Shown: positions 7,249 through 15,985, numbered from the stretch's first letter. The stretch: DNA of 64,000 nucleotides from Variovorax paradoxus (GCF_030815855.1 NZ_JAUSXG010000001.1:310001-374000), one strand, 5' to 3'. Translations and numbers: made by a program. The notes: generated by a model from the letters alone, not told the origin.

Positions 7249-8238
7249 TCAGGATTCCGCGGTGAAGCCGATCTTCTTGACCAGCGGACCCCAGCGCTCG
7301 TATTCGGCCTGGAGCGACTTCTTCATGTCCTCGGGCGAGGAGCCGTGGGCGACCAGGCCGACCGACAGCAGGCCCTCGGCCACGGTCTTGTCCTTGAGCG
7401 CGGCCTGGATCGCGGTGCTCGCCGCGGCGATGACGGCGGCGGGAGTCTTGGCCGGCGCGAAGAAGCCGAACCATTCGTCGGCCACGATTTCGGGGAACCC
7501 TTGCTCGGTGAACGTGGGCGCTTCAGGCAGGTAGGCCGCGCGCTGAGCGCCCGAGGTGGCGAGCACGCGCAGCTTGCCGGCCTTGACGAAGGGCAGGCAG
7601 TCGCCCACGGGCGTCATGCTCGATGCGATTTGTCCGCCCACCACGTCGTTGATGGCCGGCAGCGAGCCGCGGTAGGGCACGTGGCGCAGGTCGGTGCCGC
7701 TGTTCAGGCCCAGCAGCGCGCCCAGAAAGTGCGGCGTGGAGCCCGCGCCCGGCGAGCCGTAGCTGGCCTGGCCCGGGTTGGCCTTGGCCCACGCGACGTA
7801 GTCTTTCAGCGTCTTCACGCTGGCGGGCACCATCGGCCCGACGGCCAGGCCGTGCGTCATCACGGCGCCGATCGAAATCGGCGCGAAATCGGCGAGGCCG
7901 TAGCTCAGCTTGGTATAGATGTGCGGGTAGGTCGACAGCGCCGAGGCCTGCGCCAGGCACAGCACCGAGCCGTCGGCCACCGAAGTCTTGAGCGTGTCCA
8001 GCGCAATGCGCCCGCCCGCGCCCGGCTTGTTCTCGACCACCGCATTGATTTTCGAATAGGGCGTGTCGCCCAGCTTTTCGGCCACGCGGCGCGCCACGCT
8101 GTCGCCCGCGCTGCCGGCCGGAAAGCCGTAGTAGATCTTGGCCTGCTGCACGGCCTGGGCCAGCGCGGCGAGCGGATGCAGGGCGCCGAGTGCGGCTGCG
8201 CCGCCGAGTGCTTTCACGAACTGACGTCGATTGGTCAT
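7249..8238 (-). CDS. Bug/TctC-family periplasmic solute-binding protein
   Basis: The 329-residue product begins MTNRRQFVKALGGAAALGAL, a twin-arginine-like signal peptide with AQA near residue 28. The mature part has the Bug family pattern: IYYGFPAGSAGDSVARRVAEKL, VENKPGAGGRIALDTLK, and GSPGAGSTPHFLGALL. Bug proteins bind carboxylates or related acids for tripartite tricarboxylate transporters, though many are orphans with no TctAB next to them, as here. It lies inside the acyl-CoA operon, between the SDR and acyl-CoA dehydrogenase genes, so an aromatic carboxylate ligand is plausible. Confidence 0.93.
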   Translation of the reverse strand: MTNRRQFVKALGGAAALGALHPLAALAQAVQQAKIYYGFPAGSAGDSVARRVAEKLGDTPYSKINAVVENKPGAGGRIALDTLKTSVADGSVLCLAQASALSTYPHIYTKLSYGLADFAPISIGAVMTHGLAVGPMVPASVKTLKDYVAWAKANPGQASYGSPGAGSTPHFLGALLGLNSGTDLRHVPYRGSLPAINDVVGGQIASSMTPVGDCLPFVKAGKLRVLATSGAQRAAYLPEAPTFTEQGFPEIVADEWFGFFAPAKTPAAVIAAASTAIQAALKDKTVAEGLLSVGLVAHGSSPEDMKKSLQAEYERWGPLVKKIGFTAES

Positions 8239-8270
8239 GGTCTTGTCTCCAGTGTTGTTCGAGGCTGAAA

Positions 8271-9035
8271 TCAGCGCGGCGCCATGCGCAGGGCGCCATC
8301 GAGGCGAATCACTTCGCCGTTCAAGTGCCCGTTGGTCACGATGTGGCAGGCCAGTTCGGCGAACTCCGAAGGCTTGCCCAGGCGAGGGGGGAATGGAATC
8401 GACGCGGCGAGCGATTGCTGCACGGCTTCGGGCAGTTCCATCAGGAGCGGCGTGGCAAAGAGGCCCGGCGCCACGGTGCACACGCGAATGGCGTGCTGCG
8501 CGAGGTCGCGCGCCATCGGCAGCGTCATGCCGACGAGGCCGCCCTTGGAGGCGCTGTAGGCCTGCTGGCCCACCTGGCCGTCGAAGGCCGCGACAGATGC
8601 GGTGAAGAGCATCACGCCCTTTTCGCCGTTGTCGAGCGCGTCGAGCTTGGCGCAACGCGCCGCGAACAGGCGCGCCATGTTGTAGCCGCCGATCAGGTTG
8701 ATGTTGACCACGCGCACGAAGTCTTCGAGCGGCGCCGGGTTGCCGTCCTTGCCGACGATGCGCTTCGCGCTGCCGATGCCGGCCACGTTCATGAGGATGC
8801 GCGCGGCGCCATGCGCCGCCGCGGCCTTGTCGAGCGCGGCGGTGACGCTCTCGGTATCGGTGATGTCGCAGACGCACGCGACGCCACCGATTTCTGACGC
8901 CACTTTTTCGGCCAGCTCGGCATTGCGGTCGAGCACGGCCACCTTGGCCCCCAGGCGCGCGAGTTCGCGTGCGGTGGCCTCGCCGAGGCCCGATGCGCCA
9001 CCGGTGACGAGTGCGGCTTGTCCTTCGATCTTCAT
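8271..9035 (-). CDS. Short-chain dehydrogenase (3-hydroxyacyl-CoA dehydrogenase type 2-like)
   Basis: The 254-residue SDR starts at the ATG at 9035 (MKIEGQAALVTGGASGLGEA), giving the NAD-binding GxxxGxG loop at residues 12-18. It continues with NVAGIGSAKR and FTASVAAFDGQVGQQAYSASKGG, which carries the catalytic Ser, Tyr and Lys. The sequence resembles the HSD17B10-like group that oxidises 3-hydroxyacyl-CoA. In this operon it would follow the hydratase and yield the 3-ketoacyl-CoA, the substrate expected by the divergent amidohydrolase. It starts 23 bases after the ligase stop. Confidence 0.92.
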   Translation of the reverse strand: MKIEGQAALVTGGASGLGEATARELARLGAKVAVLDRNAELAEKVASEIGGVACVCDITDTESVTAALDKAAAAHGAARILMNVAGIGSAKRIVGKDGNPAPLEDFVRVVNINLIGGYNMARLFAARCAKLDALDNGEKGVMLFTASVAAFDGQVGQQAYSASKGGLVGMTLPMARDLAQHAIRVCTVAPGLFATPLLMELPEAVQQSLAASIPFPPRLGKPSEFAELACHIVTNGHLNGEVIRLDGALRMAPR

Positions 9036-9058
9036 GGTGTGTGGTCTCCTGGATGGGT

Positions 9059-10912
9059 TCAGCGGGGCTTCAGGGTGAAGGGCAGGGTGTCGGCATGCAG
9101 CGCCTCGACCAGGTGATCGCGGTGCTTGAGCACGGCGCGCTGGTTGATGGAGCCCTTGTCGGTCACTTCGCCCTTGTCGATCGAAGGCGGCTCGGCCATC
9201 AGGTGCAGCCGCGCGATGCGGTTGGCGCTGCCGGTGCCCATGGCGGCCAGTTCGTCGGCCACCTGCTGGAAGTGCGCCTGCACCGGCGCGCTTTCGAGCA
9301 CCTGCTGCATGGGTGCGCCGTCGGGCAGGCCGGCGAGCTGGCGCACCTTCTGCGTCGGGAAGATCAGCGCGCCGACTTCCTTCAGGTTGATGCCGGTGAG
9401 CACCGCGTCCTGCACGTAGGGCGCGCCGGCCGCGATGATCTTCGCGCGCAGCGGCCCGACGCTCACGAAGGTGCCGGTGGCGAGCTTGAAGTCTTCGGCG
9501 ATGCGGCCGTCGAAGCGCAGGCCTCGGTGGATGTTGTCTTCGTCGATCCACTTCACCGCGTCGCCGGTGCAGAAAAAACCCTCTTCGTCCAGGGCCTCGG
9601 CCGTGGCTTCGGGCGCGCGCCAGTAGCCGGGCGTGATGTTCGGACCGCGGTAGCGCACCTCGGTCTTGCCGTCGACCTGGATCAGCTTGAGCTCGATGCC
9701 TGCCGCGGGCAGGCCGATGTCGCCCGACTTGACCTCGGGTCCGGTGACGTACAGCGCGAACGGGCCCGACTCGGTCATGCCGAGGCCGGTGCCCATCACG
9801 ATGCGCTCGCCCACTTCGGCCTCTTGCGTGCGGTGCAGGCTGTCCCAGATCGGTTGCGCGAGCGCCGCGCCGGAGTAGAAGAACATCTTCACCCGCGACA
9901 GCAGGTTGCGGCGCAGCACCGCGTCGGTTTCCATCGCGTGCGCAATGGCCTCGAAGCCGGTGGGTACGTTGAAGTAGATGGTGGGCGCGATCTCGCGCAG
10001 GTTGCGCAGCGTCTCGGCCATGCCGCCGGGCGTGGGCTTGCCGTCGTCGATGTAGAGCGTGCCGCCGTTGTCCAGCACGATGCCCACGTTGTGGTTGCCG
10101 CCGAAGGTGTGGTTCCACGGCAGCCAGTCGACCAGCACCGGCGGCTCTTCGCCGAGCGCGGGAATCGACTGGCGCAGCTGCTGCTGGTTGGCGCACCACA
10201 TGCGGTGCGTGTTGATCACCGCCTTGGGCATCTTGGTGGAGCCCGAGGTGAACAGAAACTTGGTGATGGTGTCGGGGCCGGTGGCGCGCATCGCGGCGTC
10301 GATGGCGGGCGTTGCGGGCGTGGCGATCAGCGCGTCGAACGAGGTGGCGGCACGGCCTTCGAGCTGGCCTTCGGCAAGCACGACTTCGGTGTCGGCGGGA
10401 ACGACGGCTGCAATGGCACGGCCGTAGCGCGCGGGGTCGGCGGCGAACACGAGGCCCGGCGTGAGCGTGTCCAGCACGTGGCGCAGTTTCTCGAAATCCT
10501 GGCTCACCAGCGAGTAGGGCGGCGACACGGGGCAATACGGCACGCCGGCATAGAGGCAGCCAAGGGCCAGCAGGGCGTGTTCGATGCCGTTTTCGCTGAG
10601 GATCGCGACCGGGCGATCCGCACTCAGGCCGCGATCGAGCAGGGCCTGGCCGATGCTGCGGGCCTTCTGCAGGGCCTCGGCGTAGCTCACGCGCTGCCAC
10701 TCGCCGGTGCTGCCGTCGGCCAGCCGCTCGCGGCGCGCGATGAAGGTGCGCTCGGGTGCCGCTTCGGCCCAGTGCGCCAGGCGGTCGGTCATGCGGTCGC
10801 GGTAGGGGCCGAGCTCTGTTTCGGCCCGCAGGTACTGCGTGCCCGGCGCGCCGGCGCGCAGCACTGCGCGGGTGACGCCGAACGCCAGCGGACGGTAGCG
10901 AACGGTGGTCAT
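9059..10912 (-). CDS. Feruloyl-CoA synthetase-like acyl-CoA ligase
   Basis: This 617-residue AMP-forming ligase has the adenylation P-loop FLFTSGSTKMPKAVINTHRM, the middle signature GLGMTESGPFALYV, and DEEGFFCTGDAVKW. It lacks the common YGxTE form, as in the longer feruloyl-CoA synthetase family. The length also fits that family. The reaction is acid + ATP + CoA to acyl-CoA + AMP + PPi. Its ATG overlaps the crotonase stop by four bases (ATGA at 10909-10912), indicating translational coupling. It is the probable entry step of the module for ferulate, coumarate or a related aryl-propenoic acid. Confidence 0.9.
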   Translation of the reverse strand: MTTVRYRPLAFGVTRAVLRAGAPGTQYLRAETELGPYRDRMTDRLAHWAEAAPERTFIARRERLADGSTGEWQRVSYAEALQKARSIGQALLDRGLSADRPVAILSENGIEHALLALGCLYAGVPYCPVSPPYSLVSQDFEKLRHVLDTLTPGLVFAADPARYGRAIAAVVPADTEVVLAEGQLEGRAATSFDALIATPATPAIDAAMRATGPDTITKFLFTSGSTKMPKAVINTHRMWCANQQQLRQSIPALGEEPPVLVDWLPWNHTFGGNHNVGIVLDNGGTLYIDDGKPTPGGMAETLRNLREIAPTIYFNVPTGFEAIAHAMETDAVLRRNLLSRVKMFFYSGAALAQPIWDSLHRTQEAEVGERIVMGTGLGMTESGPFALYVTGPEVKSGDIGLPAAGIELKLIQVDGKTEVRYRGPNITPGYWRAPEATAEALDEEGFFCTGDAVKWIDEDNIHRGLRFDGRIAEDFKLATGTFVSVGPLRAKIIAAGAPYVQDAVLTGINLKEVGALIFPTQKVRQLAGLPDGAPMQQVLESAPVQAHFQQVADELAAMGTGSANRIARLHLMAEPPSIDKGEVTDKGSINQRAVLKHRDHLVEALHADTLPFTLKPR

Positions 10913-11682
10913 CCCTTGCTCACCTTGGCGCCGCGGCCTTCGAGGAAATCGCGCACGCGCTCCTTGGCCTCGGGCGCGTTCTGCACGATGCCGGACATCA
11001 GCGCCTCGGTGAAGAAGCCGTGGTCGGCCGACTGTTCCGCAATGCGCGGCAGCGCGTGCATCAGCGCGTAGTTGGTGAGCGGCGCGTTGGTGGCAATGCG
11101 CCTGGCGAGCTCGAAGGCCTTGTCGAAAGCCGCACCTTCGTCGACCAGGTACTGCGCGAAGTTGGCGCGCTCGCCATCTTCCGCGTTGTAGACCCGGCCG
11201 GTCATCATCATGTCGGTCATGCGGGCCACGCCGATCAGCTTGGGAATGCGCACCGAGCCGCCGCCGCCCACGAAGATGCCGCGCGAGCCTTCGGGCAGTG
11301 CGTAGAAGGTGCTGCGGTCGGCCACGCGGATGTGGCAGGCGCTCGCCAGTTCGAGCCCGCCGCCCACCACCGCGCCGTGCAGCGCGGCGACCACCGGCAC
11401 CGGGCCGTGCTGGATCAGGTCGAGGGCGGCATGCCACAGGCGCGAATGCTGCATGCCCTGGCCCGCGTCGCGCTCTTTCAATTCGCTCAGGTCGAGGCCG
11501 GCGCAGAAGTGAGGGCCTTCGCCGTCGAGCACCGCGGCCCGCACCGTGGAGGGCAGGGTCTCGAAGGTGTTGCGCAACGCGAGGATCAGGCCGTCCGAAA
11601 GGGCATTGCGTTTGGCGCCGCGCGTCAGGCGGACGATGGCGACTTCGTCGCGAATGTCGAGTTGGAGATCGGGATTGGTCAT
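10909..11682 (-). CDS. Enoyl-CoA hydratase/isomerase (crotonase) family
   Basis: The 257-residue crotonase has the oxyanion-hole segments HFCAGLDLSEL and AALHGAVVGGGLELASACHIRVA, and FYALPEGSRGIFVGGGGSVRIPKLIG, in which the Glu of LPEG is at a usual catalytic position. It does not look like the hydroxycinnamoyl-CoA hydratase-lyase that cleaves directly to vanillin. Hydration of an aryl-propenoyl-CoA, leaving the 3-hydroxyacyl-CoA for the SDR downstream, is more consistent. It is the first gene of the leftward operon and is divergent from the amidohydrolase at 11787. Confidence 0.9.
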   Translation of the reverse strand: MTNPDLQLDIRDEVAIVRLTRGAKRNALSDGLILALRNTFETLPSTVRAAVLDGEGPHFCAGLDLSELKERDAGQGMQHSRLWHAALDLIQHGPVPVVAALHGAVVGGGLELASACHIRVADRSTFYALPEGSRGIFVGGGGSVRIPKLIGVARMTDMMMTGRVYNAEDGERANFAQYLVDEGAAFDKAFELARRIATNAPLTNYALMHALPRIAEQSADHGFFTEALMSGIVQNAPEAKERVRDFLEGRGAKVSKG

Positions 11683-11704
11683 GATTGCATTGGTGTGTGA
11701 GTTG

Positions 11705-11727
11705 GATTATGGTTATGATAAATAATC
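11705..11727. promoter_or_regulatory. AT-rich dyad between the CoA operon and the amidohydrolase
   Basis: GATTAT and ATAATC form an inverted repeat separated by 11 bases, with a nested TTAT-G-ATAA palindrome at 11713-11721. The block is very AT-rich against its surroundings and is the only shared upstream region of the two divergent units. It could be a MarR- or LysR-type operator and hold both promoters. No cognate regulator gene is adjacent. Confidence 0.45.
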
Positions 11728-11786
11728 AATTCAAGGCACTTGAGCGCCCCAAATCCTAGGGACTTACCCGTACTGGAGACAACGAG

Positions 11787-12653
11787 ATGGACCACCAGAA
11801 CCTGATTGCGATCGACATCCACACCCACGCCGAAGTGAGCTGCTGGAACCCGTTCGACAACTACGGCGAGGAGTACGACCGCGCCGCGGACAAGTACTTC
11901 GGCTCGAGCGGGCGCCCGACCATCGCCGAGAGCGTCGCCTACTACCGCGAGCGCAAGATCGGCCTGGTGATGTTCATGGTGGATGCCGAATCGAACATGG
12001 GGCGCCGGCGCATTCCGAACGAGGAGATCGCCGAGGCCGCGCAGCAGAACAGCGACATGATGATCGCCTTCGCCAGCATCGATCCGCACAAGGGGAAGAT
12101 GGGTGCGCGCGAGGCGCGCCGGCTCGTCGAGGAGCACGGCGTGAAGGGCTTCAAGTTCCACCCGACGGTGCAGGCTTTCCACCCCTACGACAAGATGGCC
12201 TGGCCGATCTACGAGGTGATTGCCGAGTACAAGCTGCCGGCCATCTTCCACACCGGCCACAGCGGCATTGGGTCAGGCATGCGCTGCGGCGGCGGCCTGC
12301 GGCTGGAATACAGCAACCCGATGCACCTGGACGATGTGGCCATCGACTTTCCGGACATGCAGATCGTGATGGCCCACCCCAGCTTCCCCTGGCAGGACGA
12401 GGCGCTGAGCGTGGCCACGCACAAGCCCAATGTGTGGATCGACCTGTCGGGCTGGAGCCCCAAGTACTTTCCGAAGCAGCTGGTGCAGTACGCCAACACG
12501 CTGCTGAAGGACCGCATCCTGTTCGGCAGCGACTACCCGCTGATCACGCCCGACCGCTGGATGAAGGACTTCGAGACGGCCGGCTTCAAGCCCGAGGTGA
12601 TGCCGGGCATTTTGAAGGGCAACGCGGTGCGCCTGCTGAAGCTCGAAGGCTGA
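11787..12653 (+). CDS. Amidohydrolase-2 family protein, probable aryl beta-ketoacyl-CoA hydrolase
   Basis: The 288-residue protein has the amidohydrolase metal motif IDIHTH (His12, His14), GFKFHPTVQAF, AIFHTGHSG, VMAHPSFPW and ILFGSDYPL, supplying the later His and Asp ligands of a TIM barrel. On its own the family suggests amide or decarboxylase chemistry. Opposite a ligase-hydratase-SDR operon, however, it matches what I recall of CouO in Rhodococcus, an amidohydrolase-family enzyme that cleaves 4-hydroxyphenyl-beta-ketoacyl-CoA in p-coumarate catabolism. That role is inferred from context. Confidence 0.87.
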   Translation: MDHQNLIAIDIHTHAEVSCWNPFDNYGEEYDRAADKYFGSSGRPTIAESVAYYRERKIGLVMFMVDAESNMGRRRIPNEEIAEAAQQNSDMMIAFASIDPHKGKMGAREARRLVEEHGVKGFKFHPTVQAFHPYDKMAWPIYEVIAEYKLPAIFHTGHSGIGSGMRCGGGLRLEYSNPMHLDDVAIDFPDMQIVMAHPSFPWQDEALSVATHKPNVWIDLSGWSPKYFPKQLVQYANTLLKDRILFGSDYPLITPDRWMKDFETAGFKPEVMPGILKGNAVRLLKLEG

Positions 12654-12669
12654 CCGGAAGCAGCGAGGG

Positions 12670-14529
12670 CTACGAGTCTGCCTTTTCCGCCTCTTCCTTC
12701 TCGTCGAGTCGGTCCCAGTCGCGTCCCAAGCGGCGCTGCCGCTCTTCGCGTTCGCGCGCCATCTGCTCCGCGAATTGCTGGCGACCCGCCTTGTTGGCGG
12801 CGATGAGCTTGGCGCGGTCCTTGTAGTGCGGATAGATCTCGTCGCTGAGCTTGATGTTCCGGCGCCGGAAGCGCATGGCCGACTCGCGCGCTTCGTGCGC
12901 CGGCCAGCCCAGCGCCTCGAGCGTGGTGCGGGCGCTGCGCAATGACGATTCGAACACCTCGCGTTCGACATCCGTCACGCCGCGGTCGCGCAGCTGGAAG
13001 AGGTGCGTCACGTTGCGGGCCCGCGCGATGATGCGCGCCTGCGGAAAGTGCTCCTTCACCAGGTCGACGATGTCGAGCGATTGCTCGATGTCGTCGACCG
13101 CCACGACGATGGCCTTGGCCGTTCCGGCGCCTGCGGTGCGCAGCAGGTCGAGCCGGGTGGCGTCGCCGTAGAACACGCGGTAGCCGAACTGGCGCAGGCC
13201 TTCGACGGTGTCGGCATCGTGGTCGAGCACCGTCACGCGCAGGCCTTGCGACATCAGCATGCGGCCGACGATCTGGCCGTAGCGCCCGAAGCCGCAGATC
13301 AGCACCTTGGCATCCTGCTGCTCCGAGATTTCTTCCAGCTGCGGGCCGTTGTTGCGGCTGTAGCGCGGCAGCACGAACTTGTCGAGCAGCACCAGGAGGA
13401 GCGGCGACAGCAGCATCGAGAGCGCCACCGCGCCGATCAGGAGCGAAGTGATCTCAGGCGGCAGCACATCGGGCCCGGCCGCCTGGAACACCACGAACGC
13501 GAACTCGCCGCCCTGCGCGAGCAGCAGTGTGAACACGGGCCGCTCCTGGTAGGCCAGGCCCATGGCCTTGGCCAGCGCGTAGATCACGGCCAGCTTGATG
13601 ACCATGAAGCCGACCACCAGCATCGCCATCAGCCAGGGGCTTGCGATCAGCACCCCGAAGTTGATCGACATGCCCACGGCGATGAAGAACAGGCCCAGCA
13701 GCAGGCCCTTGAAGGGCTCGATGTCGGTTTCGAGTTCGCGCCGGTATTCGCTTTCCGCCAGCAGCACGCCGGCGAGGAAGGCGCCGAGCGCCATCGAAAG
13801 GCCCACGAACTGCATCAGCGCCGCGATGGCAACCACCAGCAGCAGCGCGGCGGCCGTGAAGATCTCGGGCGTGTCGCTGCGCGCAATCCAGCGCAGCAGC
13901 GGACGCAAGGCGAGCCGGCCGCCGAGGATGATGCCGGCGATCACGCCGACGATCTTCAGGCCCTCGAGCGCGCGGTCGAGCCCGCTGAGCGACTGTTCGG
14001 CCGCGGTGGCGCCCGCCAACAATGGCAAGAGCGCCAGGATCGGAATGGCCGCCACGTCCTGGAACAGCAGGATCGAAAAGCCCGCCTGGCCGCTCGGCGT
14101 TTTGAGCAGGTTGCGTTCGCCGAACACCTGCAGCGCAATGGCGGTGGACGAAAGCGCCAGGCCGAGCGCCGCCACCAGCGCCACGCGCCATTCGGCACCC
14201 GCGGCCCAGCCCACGGCAAACAGCACCGCGGCGCAGCTCAGCACCTGGGCGGCGCCCCAGCCGAAGATGGGCCGCCGCAGGTTCCACAGGCGCTTGGGCT
14301 CGAGTTCGAGGCCCACCAGAAACAGCATCAGCACCACGCCGAACTCGGCGAAGTGCAGCACCTCCTCCACGCTGGACACGAGGCCGAGCCCCCACGGGCC
14401 GATGGCGATGCCGGCCACGAGGTAGCCGATGATGGAACCGAGGCCCAGGGCCTTGGACAACGGCACCACCAGCACGGCGGCGCCCAGGTAGATCAGGCTG
14501 CTGGTCAGCCAGGCGGGTGCGTGTTCCAT
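12670..14529 (-). CDS. kefC: Kef-type monovalent cation:proton antiporter (CPA2) with RCK domain
   Basis: The 619-residue membrane protein has about 12 hydrophobic segments over residues 1-390, including GLELEPKRLWNLRRPIFGWG and ALGAFLAGVLLAESEYR. A TrkA-N/RCK domain follows: VLICGFGRYGQIVGRMLMSQ gives the GxGxxG nucleotide site near residue 410. The tail is charged and rich in Glu, Arg and Lys. It fits KefB/KefC K+ efflux systems gated by glutathione adducts. The KefF-like oxidoreductase gene ends two bases before its start, as in kefF-kefC operons, which supports KefC over other CPA2 antiporters. Confidence 0.92.
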   Translation of the reverse strand: MEHAPAWLTSSLIYLGAAVLVVPLSKALGLGSIIGYLVAGIAIGPWGLGLVSSVEEVLHFAEFGVVLMLFLVGLELEPKRLWNLRRPIFGWGAAQVLSCAAVLFAVGWAAGAEWRVALVAALGLALSSTAIALQVFGERNLLKTPSGQAGFSILLFQDVAAIPILALLPLLAGATAAEQSLSGLDRALEGLKIVGVIAGIILGGRLALRPLLRWIARSDTPEIFTAAALLLVVAIAALMQFVGLSMALGAFLAGVLLAESEYRRELETDIEPFKGLLLGLFFIAVGMSINFGVLIASPWLMAMLVVGFMVIKLAVIYALAKAMGLAYQERPVFTLLLAQGGEFAFVVFQAAGPDVLPPEITSLLIGAVALSMLLSPLLLVLLDKFVLPRYSRNNGPQLEEISEQQDAKVLICGFGRYGQIVGRMLMSQGLRVTVLDHDADTVEGLRQFGYRVFYGDATRLDLLRTAGAGTAKAIVVAVDDIEQSLDIVDLVKEHFPQARIIARARNVTHLFQLRDRGVTDVEREVFESSLRSARTTLEALGWPAHEARESAMRFRRRNIKLSDEIYPHYKDRAKLIAANKAGRQQFAEQMAREREERQRRLGRDWDRLDEKEEAEKADS

Positions 14530-14531
14530 GC

Positions 14532-15272
14532 TCAGGCCATTCCTTCTTCGTTGTTCTTTTCTTCGTTCGCGGCGGACATGGAAGCGATGCCGTGGGTCAT
14601 TGCGGAATGGAAGGCGCCGGCGACCACTGCATTCTGGTCGTCATGTTCTGCAGGACGATCGGTTTCGGGCACCGGGCAGGCCACGCACACGTCGAGTTCC
14701 TCGAGCTCGGGCCACTGCGGATAGCTGCCGAGCCGCTGCGCGAACACGTCGACGTGCGCCGCCACCTCGGCCTCGGCGGCGCTGCGCGCGCCGTGGAGCA
14801 CCAGCGGCGGCAGGAAGCGCATGCCGCAGAGCGCCGCCGTCTGCTCGTAGGGCGGCAGGAAGGCGTCGAAGAAATAGCGGTGGTAGTTCTGCGGGTGATA
14901 GCTCGCCTCGGGGCTGCCCGTGGTGGCAACCAGCCAGCAGTCCTTGCCCTGCAGGGCCGTGCCGCCGGGCCCATAGGCCCATCCGTAGCTGAGCACGTCA
15001 TCGAGCCAGAGTTTTTGCAGCGCCGGCATCGAGTACCACTGGATCGGGTGCAGCAGCACCACCAGGCTGGCCTTCGCGAGCCGCGCCTGTTCGGCTTCGA
15101 CGTCGATGGCGAAATCGGGATAGCTGCCATAGAGGTCGTTCACTTCGACGCCGGGCACCGAGCGCGCGGCGGCCAGCAGCCGGCGGTTGACGCGGGAGTC
15201 GCGCCAGTGCGGATGAGCCGCGAGCACGTAGATGCCGCCGGTGTCGGCGGCGGCGGGTGTTGTTGTCGTCAT
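14532..15272 (-). CDS. KefF/KefG-like NAD(P)H oxidoreductase, ancillary to the K+ antiporter
   Basis: The 246-residue protein has the flavodoxin-like features of the NQO/KefF group: IYVLAAHPHWRDSRVNRRLL for the FMN loop and KASLVVLLHPIQWYSMPALQKLWLDDVL. The last 50 or so residues (after ELEELDVCVACPVPETD) form an extension beyond the usual 180-residue enzyme. The ATG at 15272 is preferred over an upstream codon at 15290. It ends two bases before the antiporter gene, so coupled translation is likely; family members stimulate Kef efflux and reduce quinones. Confidence 0.88.
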   Translation of the reverse strand: MTTTTPAAADTGGIYVLAAHPHWRDSRVNRRLLAAARSVPGVEVNDLYGSYPDFAIDVEAEQARLAKASLVVLLHPIQWYSMPALQKLWLDDVLSYGWAYGPGGTALQGKDCWLVATTGSPEASYHPQNYHRYFFDAFLPPYEQTAALCGMRFLPPLVLHGARSAAEAEVAAHVDVFAQRLGSYPQWPELEELDVCVACPVPETDRPAEHDDQNAVVAGAFHSAMTHGIASMSAANEEKNNEEGMA

Positions 15273-15364
15273 GCCGCGAACATAGCGCAAGATTGCCTCT
15301 TCCCTCGGGCCCGCGCACGTCGTGTCGCTACGATGCGGGTGTTCCAGCTCTGGAGGAGATGCTC

Positions 15365-15985
15365 ATGCCGGTGGTTCTGGTCGCTAATCCCAAGGGTGGC
15401 GTAGGCAAGTCGACACTCGCGACGAATATTGCGGGCTACTTCGCAAGCCGCGGCCATGCCGTGATGCTCGGCGACGTGGACCGCCAGCAGTCGTCCCGCC
15501 TCTGGCTCGGCTTGCGGCCGCCGCAAGCCCGGTCCATCGCCACCTGGGAAGCCGCCGGCGACAGCGCCGTGGTGCGGCCGCCGCGCGGCACCACGCACGC
15601 CGTGCTCGACACGCCGGCCGGCCTGCACGGATGGCGCTTCAAGGAGGTGCTGGCGCTCGCCGACCGGGTGATCGTTCCGTTGCAGCCGAGCATCTTCGAC
15701 ATCTACGCCACGCGCGATTTCCTCGATCGGCTGATGGAGCAGCGCCGTGCCGAGAAAACCAAAATCAGCCTCGTGGGCATGCGCGTGAACGCCCGCACCC
15801 TGGCGGCCGACCGGCTCAACGAGTTCATCGCGAGCCTTGGCGTTCCTGTGCTGGGCGAACTGCGCGACACGCAGAACTATGTGCAGCTCGCGGCACGCGG
15901 GCTCACGCTGTTCGACATCGCGCCAGGGCGGGTGCAGCGCGACCTGGAACAGTGGCAGCCGATCTGCGAATGGCTCGAGGGCTGA
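15365..15985 (+). CDS. Orphan ParA/MinD-like ATPase
   Basis: The 206-residue P-loop ATPase starts MPVVLVANPKGGVGKSTLAT with the deviant Walker A KGGVGKST. It has a switch region DTPAGLHGWRF and IVPLQPSIFDIYATRDFLD. GGAGG lies a few bases before the ATG at 15365. No ParB-like gene or parS-like repeats are next to it, so it resembles the short orphan ParA proteins that position other cargo rather than a chromosome segregation ATPase. The upstream gene is divergent, and the MaoC gene follows 61 bases later. Confidence 0.9.
   Translation: MPVVLVANPKGGVGKSTLATNIAGYFASRGHAVMLGDVDRQQSSRLWLGLRPPQARSIATWEAAGDSAVVRPPRGTTHAVLDTPAGLHGWRFKEVLALADRVIVPLQPSIFDIYATRDFLDRLMEQRRAEKTKISLVGMRVNARTLAADRLNEFIASLGVPVLGELRDTQNYVQLAARGLTLFDIAPGRVQRDLEQWQPICEWLEG

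Noticed and set aside
9011..11071. A 686-codon open frame on the + strand opposite the acyl-CoA ligase and crotonase genes.
   Set aside because: It is a high-GC antisense shadow: its translation is Arg/Gly/His/Gln-rich with no family motif, while the opposite strand encodes clear enzymes.
10909..11682. The crotonase as hydroxycinnamoyl-CoA hydratase-lyase producing vanillin directly.
   Set aside because: The sequence around the second oxyanion region differs from what I expect for that enzyme, and the adjoining dehydrogenase and amidohydrolase would be redundant in that route. It is not fully excluded.
13003..14724. A long + strand frame opposite the Kef antiporter.
   Set aside because: Composition is typical of an antisense frame of a membrane protein in GC-rich DNA, and the antiporter on the other strand is unambiguous.
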